DNA from: VAZQ01 sp963841705
GTDB taxonomy: Bacteria; Pseudomonadota; Alphaproteobacteria; Rhizobiales; Xanthobacteraceae
Length of the DNA: 64,000 nt
Direction: 5' to 3'
NCBI GenBank assembly: GCA_963841705.1
Contig: CAWJDY010000019.1
Span: 194,945-258,944, forward strand
Under the pieces are notes generated by a model, which had not been told where the DNA came from, did no database searches, and saw only the letters and a list, made by a program, of their open reading frames with translations. Made by a program: the position numbers and the translations under genes. Below, piece after piece: positions 51,032 through 59,549 of the stretch. The number at the start of each line of letters is the position of its first letter. The first letter of the stretch is position 1.

Positions 51032-51754
51032 TCAGACGACGAGCTTACGACGGCGTCGCACCAAGGCGAGAAGACCAGCGCAAGCCGCTACAAGACCCGG
51101 CAATCCCGCACCCACAATCGGCCCCGGCACTGCGGTCGAAACTGAGGTCAGCAGTTCATCCCCGGTCACGGCTTGAACCGCGACGCCAAAGCGAGTTTGA
51201 CCCGGAGGCGCATCCCAACGGCACTCGTCCGTTCCCGCCACTGAGCCGCCCGGGAAGCTGCAGGTATTAGAAATCACCCCACCCAGCTGGGTGAATGCCC
51301 CGCCCGCGGTGGTTTGGACAAAGAAGTTGAAGTCTTCGCCGGCTTGCACCGAGGCGATCAGCGCATCGGTGATTAGCGTGCTGCCGGAACGGGTCACCGA
51401 GACGGATTGCGGCGGGGAGATCTCGCAGTCGGGATTGGTGCATGTGATCGCCGTATTGCTGGACTGGACCCCGAGGCCGCTTTCCGAAGGAACATCAAGC
51501 GGGAGCGGCTTCAGCGTCAGGTTGGCGTTTCCCAGCGCGGGGCCCGGTGCCCCGGTAAAGCCGTGCGCGACGACCGTGTCGCCGCCGAAGGTGAAAGTCT
51601 CGTCCTCGCCGCACACGCTGCCCGGTCCTGAGACGGGCCCGCATGCGGGGGTTGGGGTTAAGCTGCCGAAGATAATATCGGCCTTTGCCGCGGGACTCAC
51701 GACATAGAGGGCGCCCGCCAACGCAGTGGCGGCAGTCAGTACCAACGCTTTCAT
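51032..51754 (-). CDS. Exported protein with PEP-CTERM-like C-terminal sorting signal
   Basis: 240 residues from MKALVLTAATALAGALYVV at 51754 (signal peptide). The body is low in charge and threonine/serine/glycine-rich, with four cysteines in CGPVSGPGSVCG, and FGSLTPTPACG and TNPDCEISPPQS. The tail VPGPIVGAGLPGLVAACAGLLALVRRRRK is a proline motif, a membrane helix and arginines, as in PEP-CTERM/VPLPA-type proteins. It is opposite in direction to the phage genes, so it looks like passenger cargo. Surface attachment is inferred. Confidence 0.78.
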   Translation of the reverse strand: MKALVLTAATALAGALYVVSPAAKADIIFGSLTPTPACGPVSGPGSVCGEDETFTFGGDTVVAHGFTGAPGPALGNANLTLKPLPLDVPSESGLGVQSSNTAITCTNPDCEISPPQSVSVTRSGSTLITDALIASVQAGEDFNFFVQTTAGGAFTQLGGVISNTCSFPGGSVAGTDECRWDAPPGQTRFGVAVQAVTGDELLTSVSTAVPGPIVGAGLPGLVAACAGLLALVRRRRKLVV

Positions 51755-51895
51755 GATAGCACCCCTTAGGTAGACTGTAGACCTAGCCACAAGGTGGTAT
51801 GGAAAACCTCAAATCTGTCACTGTCAAGTGCCGCTCTCCGGGGATGGGGTCCATGCCGCCCTCGCGGCACGTTTGGATGGCACCCTCTCAGCGGC

Positions 51896-52126
51896 GTGAT
51901 TTTGCGCCGCGGCTCAGGCGCAATTAGTACATGCCTGAAAACGCAGGCTGCGGCTCCCGCCAATCAAGGCATTTTGCAAGAACGGATTGCGAAATACTGC
52001 AACTGCTATGCCCTTGCCTTAGCTGACATAATCAATGGTCAGGATTACGAGGCAATGGTCGCCGGTCAGATCTCTGAAAGCCTACGTGACAAGATCAAAA
52101 GGGCGTCGGCCTTGTGCGCCGATTGA
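51896..52126 (+). CDS. Partial exported-type small protein (C-terminal part)
   Basis: About 77 residues from a GTG at 51896. The C-terminal half STCLKTQAAAPANQGILQER and YCNCYALALADIINGQDYEA resembles the end of small cysteine-bearing exported proteins. No signal peptide is visible, and the N-terminus looks non-coding. The gene is probably truncated. Confidence 0.4.
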   Translation: MILRRGSGAISTCLKTQAAAPANQGILQERIAKYCNCYALALADIINGQDYEAMVAGQISESLRDKIKRASALCAD

Positions 52127-52300
52127 TCCCTCATGCTTCGCGTGTAAACTCAAATGCCAGCATCACCATGCCCAATTGCGGGCGTCTCGCAGATGTCGGA
52201 TTGTTCCTTTCCGGTCATTCGTGACCCCCCGTTGTAGTACGGCCATTAGCCGTCGTTCTTGTGCGCTGACGCCGTCCCGCTGTGGCGCCATATTCACCCC

Positions 52301-52486
52301 ATGAAGAATGTCGCGCGCTTCGATCTGAAAATGAGCCCCCACCAGCGGGACGCCCTCGCGGCTCTTGCCACCGAGGCTGGTCTCAGTTCGGCCGACGTGG
52401 TGCGGTTGTCGGTCAACTGGATGCTGGCGCATCCCGAGGCCCTGATGCTGCGCTCGGGTACCACTGAGCAAACGAGGGCGGCATGA
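52301..52486 (+). CDS. Ribbon-helix-helix type regulator (first of a pair)
   Basis: 61 residues. ARFDLKMSPHQRDALAALATEAGLSSADVVRLSVNWML has the strand-helix-helix pattern of CopG/Arc-type repressors. Its stop overlaps the start of the next gene (ATGA). Confidence 0.6.
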   Translation: MKNVARFDLKMSPHQRDALAALATEAGLSSADVVRLSVNWMLAHPEALMLRSGTTEQTRAA

Positions 52487-52683
52487 GGAGCGCCATGGAG
52501 ACGACGACGGAGCAATGGGGCAAGCGGTTGCGGCGTGACCAGCCCGCGAACGTGTTTTTCATCGATGATGAATTGCGCGTGCCGCTGCGCGCCGCTGCTG
52601 AGCACAATGGAATTTCAGTCGCTGGTCTCATCAAAAAAATCGTCAAGGCTTGGCTTAACGATTACAATCACAGGAAGGCTTGA
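52483..52683 (+). CDS. Ribbon-helix-helix type regulator (second of a pair)
   Basis: 66 residues; NVFFIDDELRVPLRAAAEHNGISVAGLIKKIVKAWLNDY is a clear RHH pattern. The two proteins are coupled and probably act as a pair of homo- or heterodimers. Confidence 0.65.
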   Translation: MRSAMETTTEQWGKRLRRDQPANVFFIDDELRVPLRAAAEHNGISVAGLIKKIVKAWLNDYNHRKA

Positions 52684-52687
52684 ACAG

Positions 52688-53026
52688 ATGATGGGTCTCA
52701 ACGTACCGCTGACTACGACCGCGATCAGCGAGGGTCTAAGTTTGCTTGCCGCGATGGCTGATCCGGCAGCGGTTAAACAGGCATTGACCGATATTGCGGA
52801 ACAGACTGCTGCCCTCAACAAGCTGCGGGGCGAGGTGGCGGCATTGCAGCAGACAGCCCAGAAAGATCGCGCTGATGCCGACAAGGCGATGGCGGAGCGT
52901 GCCGCCGCCCTGGATGCGCGCGAAGCCGCGCTCGCCAGCAAAGAAGCGGCGTGGGCGGCCCGGCACGCCGAATTTAAGCGGTTTCGAGAGTTGGCTCGCG
53001 ACTACCTTCGATCGAATGCCGCTTGA
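52688..53026 (+). CDS. Small coiled-coil phage-type protein
   Basis: 112 residues from ATG at 52688 (AGGAAGG upstream). After about residue 30 it is a long heptad helix (LTDIAEQTAALNKLRGEVAALQ, ADKAMAERAAALDAREAALASKEAAW). Function unknown; scaffold, structural or membrane-interacting roles are all possible. Confidence 0.65.
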   Translation: MMGLNVPLTTTAISEGLSLLAAMADPAAVKQALTDIAEQTAALNKLRGEVAALQQTAQKDRADADKAMAERAAALDAREAALASKEAAWAARHAEFKRFRELARDYLRSNAA

Positions 53027-53060
53027 TGGAGCACGATCGTTTGCAAGCGGCGGGCGCGGT

Positions 53061-53249
53061 ATGAAACACCGGCATTCCCATTCCCGCGCTGAGGTCCGCG
53101 CAAAGCATTTGCGGATCGATAGGGTGCACGAACATCGTGAACAGGAAATGCAAGCCGCGCATGATCGGCGCAAGCAGCAACCCACAAGCACGCTACTCCG
53201 CGAGCGCCTCGAAGCCGCTATGCGAAGGGAGCCACCCGCACATGAGTAA
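53061..53249 (+). CDS. Small basic hypothetical protein
   Basis: 62 residues, very rich in H, R, K and E (MKHRHSHSRAEVRAKHLRID). Its end overlaps the next start. Unknown function; it may be real because spacing is tight. Confidence 0.45.
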   Translation: MKHRHSHSRAEVRAKHLRIDRVHEHREQEMQAAHDRRKQQPTSTLLRERLEAAMRREPPAHE

Positions 53250-54237
53250 AGTCACGACCAGTGATCGATTAAACACCACCCGCGCTGCGCTTGCCACGGC
53301 CGAAGAGCAAACTCGCGAGCTTGACACGCAACGCGCTGCTGCGCTGCTCGCTGACGACGACAAAGCTGCAGTAAAGCTGTTTGGTGAGCTTGAAAAGCTC
53401 CGCGCAGCTATTGCTGGTTACCGCGACAAACTTGAGCTGCTTGAACAGGAGCTAGCCCGCGAAGCCGAAGCCGAACGCGCCCGCGAGCGTGAAGCACGGC
53501 TGCGCAAGTTCAAGGAGCTGGCGAATACGCCCGAAGCGTGCGGCGTCAAGTTGCAGGAAGCGGTTGCCGCTGTCGAGCGGGAGTACCGCGCGACACTCGA
53601 GGCTCGGGCTGCCTTGCACCAGATGTGGCCTCGCGCTTCCAGCCATATGGATGCCGTCGCGATTAACGCTGGGGGAGTGGCATTTACGAGCGGGGCTATT
53701 AGGGAGTTGTTGGAATATGAATTTTACCGTGTCAGTAAGCAGCCGCCGTCTGCTGAGCCTGGTGCCCCTGCTCCGCCGTCGCTGCCAGGGTCGCGAGCAC
53801 CATCGTTAAATCTACTTGGTAACCCCGGGGCAATTCTACCGCTGTCTGAGAAACTGAAGCAGGCCGGTGCTTTCGCTGTTCAAACTCTTCGCAGCGGCGC
53901 ATTCGTCCCGCCGCCCGTGCCGCAGCCCGAGGTGGTTGGGTCTAATGCTAATGTGTTTTTCGGGGGGGCGCCCGAGGTGGCACCGTCCGCGCCTGCGGCC
54001 TCAGCCGCTCCTGCTGCGCAGCCTGCTCCACGCGCGGTAGCACCTACCGCACGGCCGGCACCGTCGCCGACGTTCGTTGCAGGCACTGAGGACACCAAAC
54101 GAATGACCGAGTTGAGCATGAGGCTGGCATCACTCGCCAATGATGTTTCTCCCCAAGGTGAGATTGCTTACCAAAATTGCCTCAAAGAGATCCGTCAACA
54201 CGAAGAGGCAATGCGCGCCAAAATGGCGGTAGCTTAA
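53242..54237 (+). CDS. Coiled-coil plus proline/alanine-rich phage protein
   Basis: 331 residues. Residues about 5-105 form a long charged coiled coil (LATAEEQTRELDTQRAAALL, EAEAERAREREARLRKFKEL). Residues 180-290 are P/A/G-rich and disordered. The C-terminal 45 residues are again helical. A phage structural scaffold or regulator is possible. Not recognised. Confidence 0.65.
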   Translation: MSKVTTSDRLNTTRAALATAEEQTRELDTQRAAALLADDDKAAVKLFGELEKLRAAIAGYRDKLELLEQELAREAEAERAREREARLRKFKELANTPEACGVKLQEAVAAVEREYRATLEARAALHQMWPRASSHMDAVAINAGGVAFTSGAIRELLEYEFYRVSKQPPSAEPGAPAPPSLPGSRAPSLNLLGNPGAILPLSEKLKQAGAFAVQTLRSGAFVPPPVPQPEVVGSNANVFFGGAPEVAPSAPAASAAPAAQPAPRAVAPTARPAPSPTFVAGTEDTKRMTELSMRLASLANDVSPQGEIAYQNCLKEIRQHEEAMRAKMAVA

Positions 54238-54244
54238 GGAGCAG

Positions 54245-54739
54245 ATGATGGCCGACGATGTATTAGGACTAAACGCCGCCGACAGCGCGGCAATGCTGGT
54301 CTCGATGTCCGCAGCGTATGCTGCCGCTAATCCACTGGAGCGTGAGCCTACGCCCGAGCAGGCGGCTCAACGTCTCGGCGAAATGACCCGGGCCTATCAT
54401 GAAGCCCACAAGCCCGCCCACTCGGCGGCCGACGAGGCTCTTGTCGGTGCGATAAAGCCTGAGGGTTTCACGGAGACCATCACGTTTCCCGGGATCTCAA
54501 CCCGCGACAAGCTGGGCGTGATCGATCAGCTCCGACAACTGGACTTCGCTGAGAAGAACGTCGCGACCATTATCAGCGGCGAGGGTTTCACTCAGGGCGA
54601 GGTTGATCAGGCCAACGCCTGGGTGCGGCGAGCTGAAAGCGATCCCGAGTTGCGCAAGCTCATTCTGGCCGGCGACCCCGACGCCAAAAGGCTTCTCGTG
54701 GCCGCCAGCGCGATCCGAGCCGCCGGTGTAAAACAGTGA
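54245..54739 (+). CDS. Unknown phage-type protein
   Basis: 164 residues, starts 8 bases after the previous gene. PEGFTETITFPGISTRDKLG and a helical C-terminus (GEVDQANAWVRRAESDPELRKLIL) are visible. It lies directly before the terminase small subunit, where packaging or scaffold proteins often lie. No family recognised. Confidence 0.6.
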   Translation: MMADDVLGLNAADSAAMLVSMSAAYAAANPLEREPTPEQAAQRLGEMTRAYHEAHKPAHSAADEALVGAIKPEGFTETITFPGISTRDKLGVIDQLRQLDFAEKNVATIISGEGFTQGEVDQANAWVRRAESDPELRKLILAGDPDAKRLLVAASAIRAAGVKQ

Positions 54740-54748
54740 TGTCGTCTG

Positions 54749-55342
54749 ATGGTCTCAGCTGTACAGCGCCGTGCCAGAGAAGCCGAGATCTGGGGGGAAC
54801 TCGGTCCTGCAATGCGCGCGTTGCCGAACGACCGCTGGCGGGCATTCGTCGAGTTCTACTGCATGGAGCCGTTAGGGTATGGCGCTAACGTCGGTGCACT
54901 CCGCAGGGCGGGATTGGACAAGAACTATTCCCCCGAAATCGCAGCCAAGATGGCGTGGCACCTTCTCCAGGACGACCGGATCATTGCCGCCATTGCCGAG
55001 GAGGCCCGCAAGATGCTGCGTGCCGGCGCACCAGCTGCGGCCAAGGCACTGCTCAATTTGATTGCCAATCCAGACCATCGGGATCACGGCCGTGCGATCG
55101 GCATGGTCTTAGCCAGAACCGATCCCGAGGTGCAGCGCATTGATCAAACAATCACTCATCGTGTGATCGACCCCGATCAGGAAGCCCTGGAAGAGTTGCG
55201 CGCTGCTCGTGCTCTCGGTGCCGATCGAACGAAGCTGATCGAATTGTTCGGCGAGAACTACTACCCGAAGCTGGAACGCCTGGAAGCGCAGCAGGCTGAG
55301 AAAGCCAAGGTGATCGAAGGTGAGGCGGTAGAGGTGTCGTAA
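54749..55342 (+). CDS. Terminase small subunit-like protein
   Basis: 197 residues. N-terminal helix-turn-helix-like part (LPNDRWRAFVEFYCMEPLGYGANVGALRRAGL) followed by SPEIAAKMAWHLLQDDRIIAAIAEEARKML and oligomerisation helices, then a charged C-terminus. It binds the packaging site and feeds DNA to the large subunit. It lies 2 bases before the large subunit gene, as in typical phage packaging operons. Confidence 0.78.
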   Translation: MVSAVQRRAREAEIWGELGPAMRALPNDRWRAFVEFYCMEPLGYGANVGALRRAGLDKNYSPEIAAKMAWHLLQDDRIIAAIAEEARKMLRAGAPAAAKALLNLIANPDHRDHGRAIGMVLARTDPEVQRIDQTITHRVIDPDQEALEELRAARALGADRTKLIELFGENYYPKLERLEAQQAEKAKVIEGEAVEVS

Positions 55343-55344
55343 AA

Positions 55345-56883
55345 ATGGACGACCAGCCTGATCCGACGAAGCTGCTGCAGCTCGCGCGCAAGACGATGTC
55401 GAGCGCCGAACGCCGGCGGAAGGATCGGCAGGCAGATTTTTGGGGACCGACGCGGTGGTATCCGACCCAACTATCGTTCCTCGCCGCCGGCAGCTCCGGC
55501 GTGCATCAAAGACTGGTTTATGGTGGAAATCAGGTCGGGAAAACTTGGTTGTGTGCATTTGAAGCCGGCGCTTGCCATCTCACCGGAAATTACCCGGATT
55601 GGTGGACAGGCTTGCGCTACAACAAACCCATTCGCGCATGGGCGACAGGTGAAAGCAGCCAACTAGTTCGTGATACCTTACAGGCGCAACTCTGCGGCCG
55701 CGACGAGTTGGGCACCGGAACGATCCCGTTGGAGAGTTTCGTCAAGAAGCCGGTGATGATCCCCGGCGGCACCGGTGCAATTGACACGATCTTCGTTGCG
55801 CATTGCACCGATGGCAAGCCCGATGGTGTCAGCACATTGACGTTCAAATCGTTTGAGATGAGGCGGGAAAAGCTGCAATCTGAAACAGTTGATCTGATTT
55901 GGATCGATGAGAAGCCGAGTGAGGAGATCTATTCCGAACTGCTCGCGCGTACATCCGCATGCAACGGGCACATCATCGTATCGTTTACGCCGGTCGGCGA
56001 AGGCGGCGCTTCTGGAATTACGTACCGGTTTCTATCTGAACCGTCATCTGATCGTGCGGTGTTCCGCATTCCCGGCCACGAGGCCAAGCACATCTCGCCG
56101 GAGCGGCGCGAGGAGTTGGCCCAAGGCTATACCGATGCTGAACGCGAGACCAGATTGGAAGGCGTTCCGCAGCTCGGAACCGGTCCGGTGTTTCCGATTG
56201 AGCTGCTGCCGACGATCATCAAATCGTTTGATCCGGAGGAGGAGGTCCCGTCCTGGGCGCGGCTGATCGTAGGCATCGATTTTGGCTTTGATCATCCCTT
56301 CGCTGCAGTGTTGATCGCCTGGGCGCATGATCTCAATCGGATCTGGGTCACCGATTGTTTTAGGATGGAACGGTCCACGCCGCTGTATCACGTCCAGCGC
56401 ATCCACAGCATGACCAGAGGTCTGAAGGTGCCGATTGCTTGGCCGCATGATGGTGCGACTGATGATAAAGGCAGTGGCCTGACGCTGTCCGGGCAATATA
56501 AACAATTCGGAGCCGCGATGCTGCCCAGCCATGCGGTCAACCACGGCACGGTCCACAACTACATCGAGCCGGCGCTCGAAGAGATCAGGGCGATGATGTA
56601 CGAGGGGCGCATCACCATCGCGCCGCACTGTGGTGAGCTGATTGATGAGATCCGCCACTATCACCGCGACGAGGACTATCGAATCGTGAAGCAGCGCGAC
56701 GATCTGGTCTCGGCAATGCGATACGCCATCATGATGCGCAGATCCGGTAAGCCACGCGACGCGATCGACGGCATCGGTTTTGGCAACATGCCGTTTGCGG
56801 GTCAGCGTGCCGATCAGAGATACACCCCGCAGCTCGCCAAGAACGCAGATTTCAACGTGTTCAGCGGTGAGGCTCACGAGTGA
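55345..56883 (+). CDS. Terminase large subunit (packaging ATPase-nuclease)
   Basis: 512 residues. Walker A YGGNQVGKT at about 59-67, Walker B VDLIWIDEK at about 182-190, ATPase motif III region SFTPVGEGGASG. The RNase H-like nuclease domain has IVGIDFGFDHPFAA (aspartate about 312), PHDGATDDKG and RDDLVSAMRYAIMM. It pumps DNA into capsids, but no capsid genes follow. Terminase_6/P22-like family. It is intact. Confidence 0.93.
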   Translation: MDDQPDPTKLLQLARKTMSSAERRRKDRQADFWGPTRWYPTQLSFLAAGSSGVHQRLVYGGNQVGKTWLCAFEAGACHLTGNYPDWWTGLRYNKPIRAWATGESSQLVRDTLQAQLCGRDELGTGTIPLESFVKKPVMIPGGTGAIDTIFVAHCTDGKPDGVSTLTFKSFEMRREKLQSETVDLIWIDEKPSEEIYSELLARTSACNGHIIVSFTPVGEGGASGITYRFLSEPSSDRAVFRIPGHEAKHISPERREELAQGYTDAERETRLEGVPQLGTGPVFPIELLPTIIKSFDPEEEVPSWARLIVGIDFGFDHPFAAVLIAWAHDLNRIWVTDCFRMERSTPLYHVQRIHSMTRGLKVPIAWPHDGATDDKGSGLTLSGQYKQFGAAMLPSHAVNHGTVHNYIEPALEEIRAMMYEGRITIAPHCGELIDEIRHYHRDEDYRIVKQRDDLVSAMRYAIMMRRSGKPRDAIDGIGFGNMPFAGQRADQRYTPQLAKNADFNVFSGEAHE

Positions 56884-57341
56884 TCAGCTGAAACCCCAAA
56901 AGGGCCAGATCACAATGCGGCCCGTCTGATTATCCCGGACCCTTACGCAGTCCCTTGCCTCGCCGCTCGCCTCGTAACTTATCCCCGGTAATCCACAACC
57001 CCTGACAATCCACAGGTTGGTGGACAGCGCGGCTTTTCTGTGGGCTTCCTGTGGGAGCGATCTGAAAGTCGCTTGCCGGCCCAGCAATCAATTCTAAGGT
57101 GACATCTGAAAACGCAACGGCCCCGTGTTTGCTGCACGAGGCCGGAGCTGATCACCTAACACCGTGGAGCCGGTGCCGTGACTACGGAAACCTTACCACA
57201 TTCTGAGATCGAGCGGAAGAACGCCGACGCGCAACCGGTGCTGACGGCTGCTTCCGCGCTGTGCCGGCAGTCGTGCCGCGCTCCTCCCCTGCCAAGTCAT
57301 TGTTTTTGGTCACCTGTGCCGGTGTGCCGGGAAATCGATCG
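56884..57341. other. Region without a convincing gene
   Basis: About 460 bases. It has TTATCCCCGGTAATCCACAACC and a CCACAGG/CCTGTGG pair near 57010-57055, but no clear hairpin set. A small frame at the start of 57261 adds 27 residues to the next protein and is probably not used. The promoter for the ATPase may lie here. Confidence 0.4.
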
Positions 57342-58652
57342 ATGACCATACCTCCTCCGAGCGTCTGCCGCCGGATCCGCAAGCTGCATGCGATGCTCGG
57401 TTCGTCCAACGAGGGCGAGCGCAACGCCGCGCACAAGAAGCTGACGAACCTGCTGATCGAGCACTCGCTCAGCTGGAACGATATCCCCGAGCTGCTGGCC
57501 GTTGCTGCCGAGGACGCAAAAAGCGCGGGCGGCATGGGAGCGCCCCCGCAGACGCCACCGCCGGACGACACGCTGAAAGACGTGAACCCGCTCGATCTCT
57601 TGTTGGTGTTAATCGAGCGCCACATCGCGGTCTCGCCGGAGGAGCGTATGGCGATCGCGCTGTGGACCCTTCACGTTCCGGTCTACGACAAGTTCAAGGT
57701 CACGCCACGGCTGGCGCTCATGTCGCCAGTTCGCGGCTGCGGGAAGACGACGGTGCTTCTTCTGATCGAAAAGCTTGTCGTCCGTCCTTGGCGTGTTGAT
57801 GATCTCACCCCGGCCTCTCTCTACCGCTACCTCGATCACAATCCTAGCGCTTGCCTCTTGGTGGACGAAGCGGACAACGCCGACCTGCTCCACAGCAGCG
57901 CGCTGCGCAAGATCTTCAATTCCGGCCATCTGCGCGGCGGCTCTGTGGCGCGTGTTGACCGCGGCCGGGTTCGGCGGTTCCCCACCTTTGCGCCGCTCGC
58001 TCTCGGTGGCATTGGCATGTTGCCGTTGCCACTGATGCATCGCAGCGTGGTAATCAACATGCAGCGCGCCGCCGAAGACGCGCCGATCGAGCCGCTGGAG
58101 GATGGACCCGAGTTCGCTGCCGCCCGCGACCTGATCCGCAAGTGGGCGATGGGTCCAGGGCAACAGCTGAACTCGCGTCCTGATGTTCCGCTGAAAAACC
58201 GCCCCGCCGACAATTGGCGTGTTCTGCTCTCGGTTGCTGACAGCTTGGGCCACGGAGAAGCGGCGCGCACCGCGGCTGTGGCGTTGAGCAAGGATAGGCC
58301 CGACGAAGATGCTGGCGTGGTGCTGCTCGAGGACATCCGCGCGGTGTTCCTCAAGCTCGACATCGATAGGATCGCGAGCGAAGACCTTGTGAAAGAGCTT
58401 CACGCCGTCAGCGACTATTGGCTCGACTGGCGCGATGATCGCCCCGGCCACAAGCTGAGCCAAGGCGACGTTGCACGGCTGCTGCGCCCATTCAAGATCA
58501 AATCGAAATCGATATGGCCCGCGCACCGCACGCCTAACAGCAGAAGCCGCAAGGGCTACACCCGCGATCAATTCGAGGACGCGTGGCGCTCCTACTGCGG
58601 AGCCGGCACAGCGGCACACTCGAAGCGGAACATTCACTTAGTCAAGAGCTGA
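57342..58652 (+). CDS. DUF3631-type ATPase with a DUF2786-like N-terminus
   Basis: 436 residues. N-terminus IRKLHAMLGSSNEGERNAAHKKLTNLL (about 8-35) is DUF2786-like. Central P-loop: LMSPVRGCGKTTVLLLIE (Walker A, about 128-143) with CLLVDEADNADLL as Walker B (about 170-182), and LALGGIGMLPLPLMHRSVVI. The C-terminus has QGDVARLLRPFKIKSK and a basic tail. DUF3631 proteins occur in phages and plasmids, usually as helicase or plasmid-maintenance parts. The start ATG 57342 was chosen for this reason. Confidence 0.85.
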   Translation: MTIPPPSVCRRIRKLHAMLGSSNEGERNAAHKKLTNLLIEHSLSWNDIPELLAVAAEDAKSAGGMGAPPQTPPPDDTLKDVNPLDLLLVLIERHIAVSPEERMAIALWTLHVPVYDKFKVTPRLALMSPVRGCGKTTVLLLIEKLVVRPWRVDDLTPASLYRYLDHNPSACLLVDEADNADLLHSSALRKIFNSGHLRGGSVARVDRGRVRRFPTFAPLALGGIGMLPLPLMHRSVVINMQRAAEDAPIEPLEDGPEFAAARDLIRKWAMGPGQQLNSRPDVPLKNRPADNWRVLLSVADSLGHGEAARTAAVALSKDRPDEDAGVVLLEDIRAVFLKLDIDRIASEDLVKELHAVSDYWLDWRDDRPGHKLSQGDVARLLRPFKIKSKSIWPAHRTPNSRSRKGYTRDQFEDAWRSYCGAGTAAHSKRNIHLVKS

Positions 58653-58665
58653 AGGAGCCGAAGCA

Positions 58666-58842
58666 ATGCGCCCACCCTTGACCGCCGAAGATCGAGCCCG
58701 AGCGACTGCCGGGATCGAGCTGCTCGCCAAAGCATTCCCGCATTGCTTCGCCGTCTACCAGGGGAAACGTAGGCCGCTTAAGATCGGTATCCACCTGGAT
58801 ATCGTCGCCAGGCTTCCGAACGGGAGAGCATTCGCGGCATAG
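58666..58842 (+). pseudogene. Truncated ProQ/FinO-like RNA chaperone gene
   Basis: 58 residues: TAGIELLAKAFPHCFAVYQGK, RRPLKIGIHLDIVARLPNG. This matches the N-terminal half of a ProQ/FinO domain (RRPLKIGIH is the hallmark). After a stop at 58840 another frame shows RDPNAAGVIGG, similar to the domain's end (D-x-x-G-x-P-x-G). A deletion of about 40 codons probably removed the middle. It might also be a functional mini-protein. Confidence 0.55.
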
Positions 58843-58898
58843 CAAGAGATCCCAATGCCGCCGGGGTAATCGGCGGCAGTACAACAGGAGCGACGACC

Positions 58899-59315
58899 AT
58901 GACGACATTACAGGATGCCACCCGTGAGCTGGAATATGTCATTCCGACCGACGTGACGGCGAAGGACGCAACACCGAAGGATCCCTCGGCTTGTGCGGTC
59001 GCGAACAGGATTGGATCGCAGCTAGGCGAGAACGGCGAAGTTCGCGTGTTTCGGACTATGACGCACATCCTCGGGCTCGACGGCATTTGGCGGAGATATC
59101 GCAATTGCCGCGCCATGGTGCGCGAGATTGCGCGCTTCGACGATGACAATATCGGCTTGTTTAGGGCTGGCATTTACTATCTGTTTGTCCCCGGTGCAGG
59201 AGGGAAGCTTGGCGACAGAGCCAAACGGAAGAAGCACTCCAAGACCAAAGGCCGCAAAGGCTACAAGCGCCCGCGGGATTTCACGCGGTATCATAGTTAC
59301 CTAAACCACGTGTAA
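58899..59315 (+). CDS. Hypothetical phage-type protein
   Basis: 138 residues with AGGAGCGACGACC in front. SQLGENGEVRVFRTMTHILG, YRNCRAMVREIARFDDDNIG and a strongly basic C-terminus (RAKRKKHSKTKGRKGYKRPRD). A nucleic-acid-binding role is possible. Not recognised. Confidence 0.6.
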   Translation: MTTLQDATRELEYVIPTDVTAKDATPKDPSACAVANRIGSQLGENGEVRVFRTMTHILGLDGIWRRYRNCRAMVREIARFDDDNIGLFRAGIYYLFVPGAGGKLGDRAKRKKHSKTKGRKGYKRPRDFTRYHSYLNHV

Positions 59316-59363
59316 GCTGGCGAAATCAGCCGATTGGTGTCCCCAGCGTTGCCAAACATTCCG

Positions 59364-59492
59364 ATGGCACAGCTGCTTGGCCCCAACTCGCCCGGGCTTA
59401 CCGATGCCGAGCGCGCCGAGCTCGTGACACGGCCATTGCTGATAGAGGGACAGGTGGTCGAAGCCGAACAACCGCCGTCCAAGGGCACCTAG
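59364..59492 (+). CDS. Small reading frame, possible gene or C-terminal remnant
   Basis: 42 residues: MAQLLGPNSPGLTDAERAELV, PLLIEGQVVEAEQPPSKGT. Sequence looks protein-like (an EAEQPP tail) and could be the end of a larger phage protein. The frame is also open back to a TTG at about 59335. Confidence 0.35.
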   Translation: MAQLLGPNSPGLTDAERAELVTRPLLIEGQVVEAEQPPSKGT

Positions 59493-59512
59493 CCCCCTCG
59501 CTTTTCCAAACC

Positions 59513-59549
59513 TGCTTCCCACTTGCTTCCAGCCTGTGTCTGGGAAGCA
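59513..59549. repeat. Period-11 TGCTTCC repeats, right end
   Basis: TGCTTCCCA (59513-59521), TGCTTCCA (59524-59531) and inverted TGGGAAGCA (59541-59549). The direct pair has the same sequences and spacing as that at 43397-43415. It marks the right end of the element. Confidence 0.6.
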
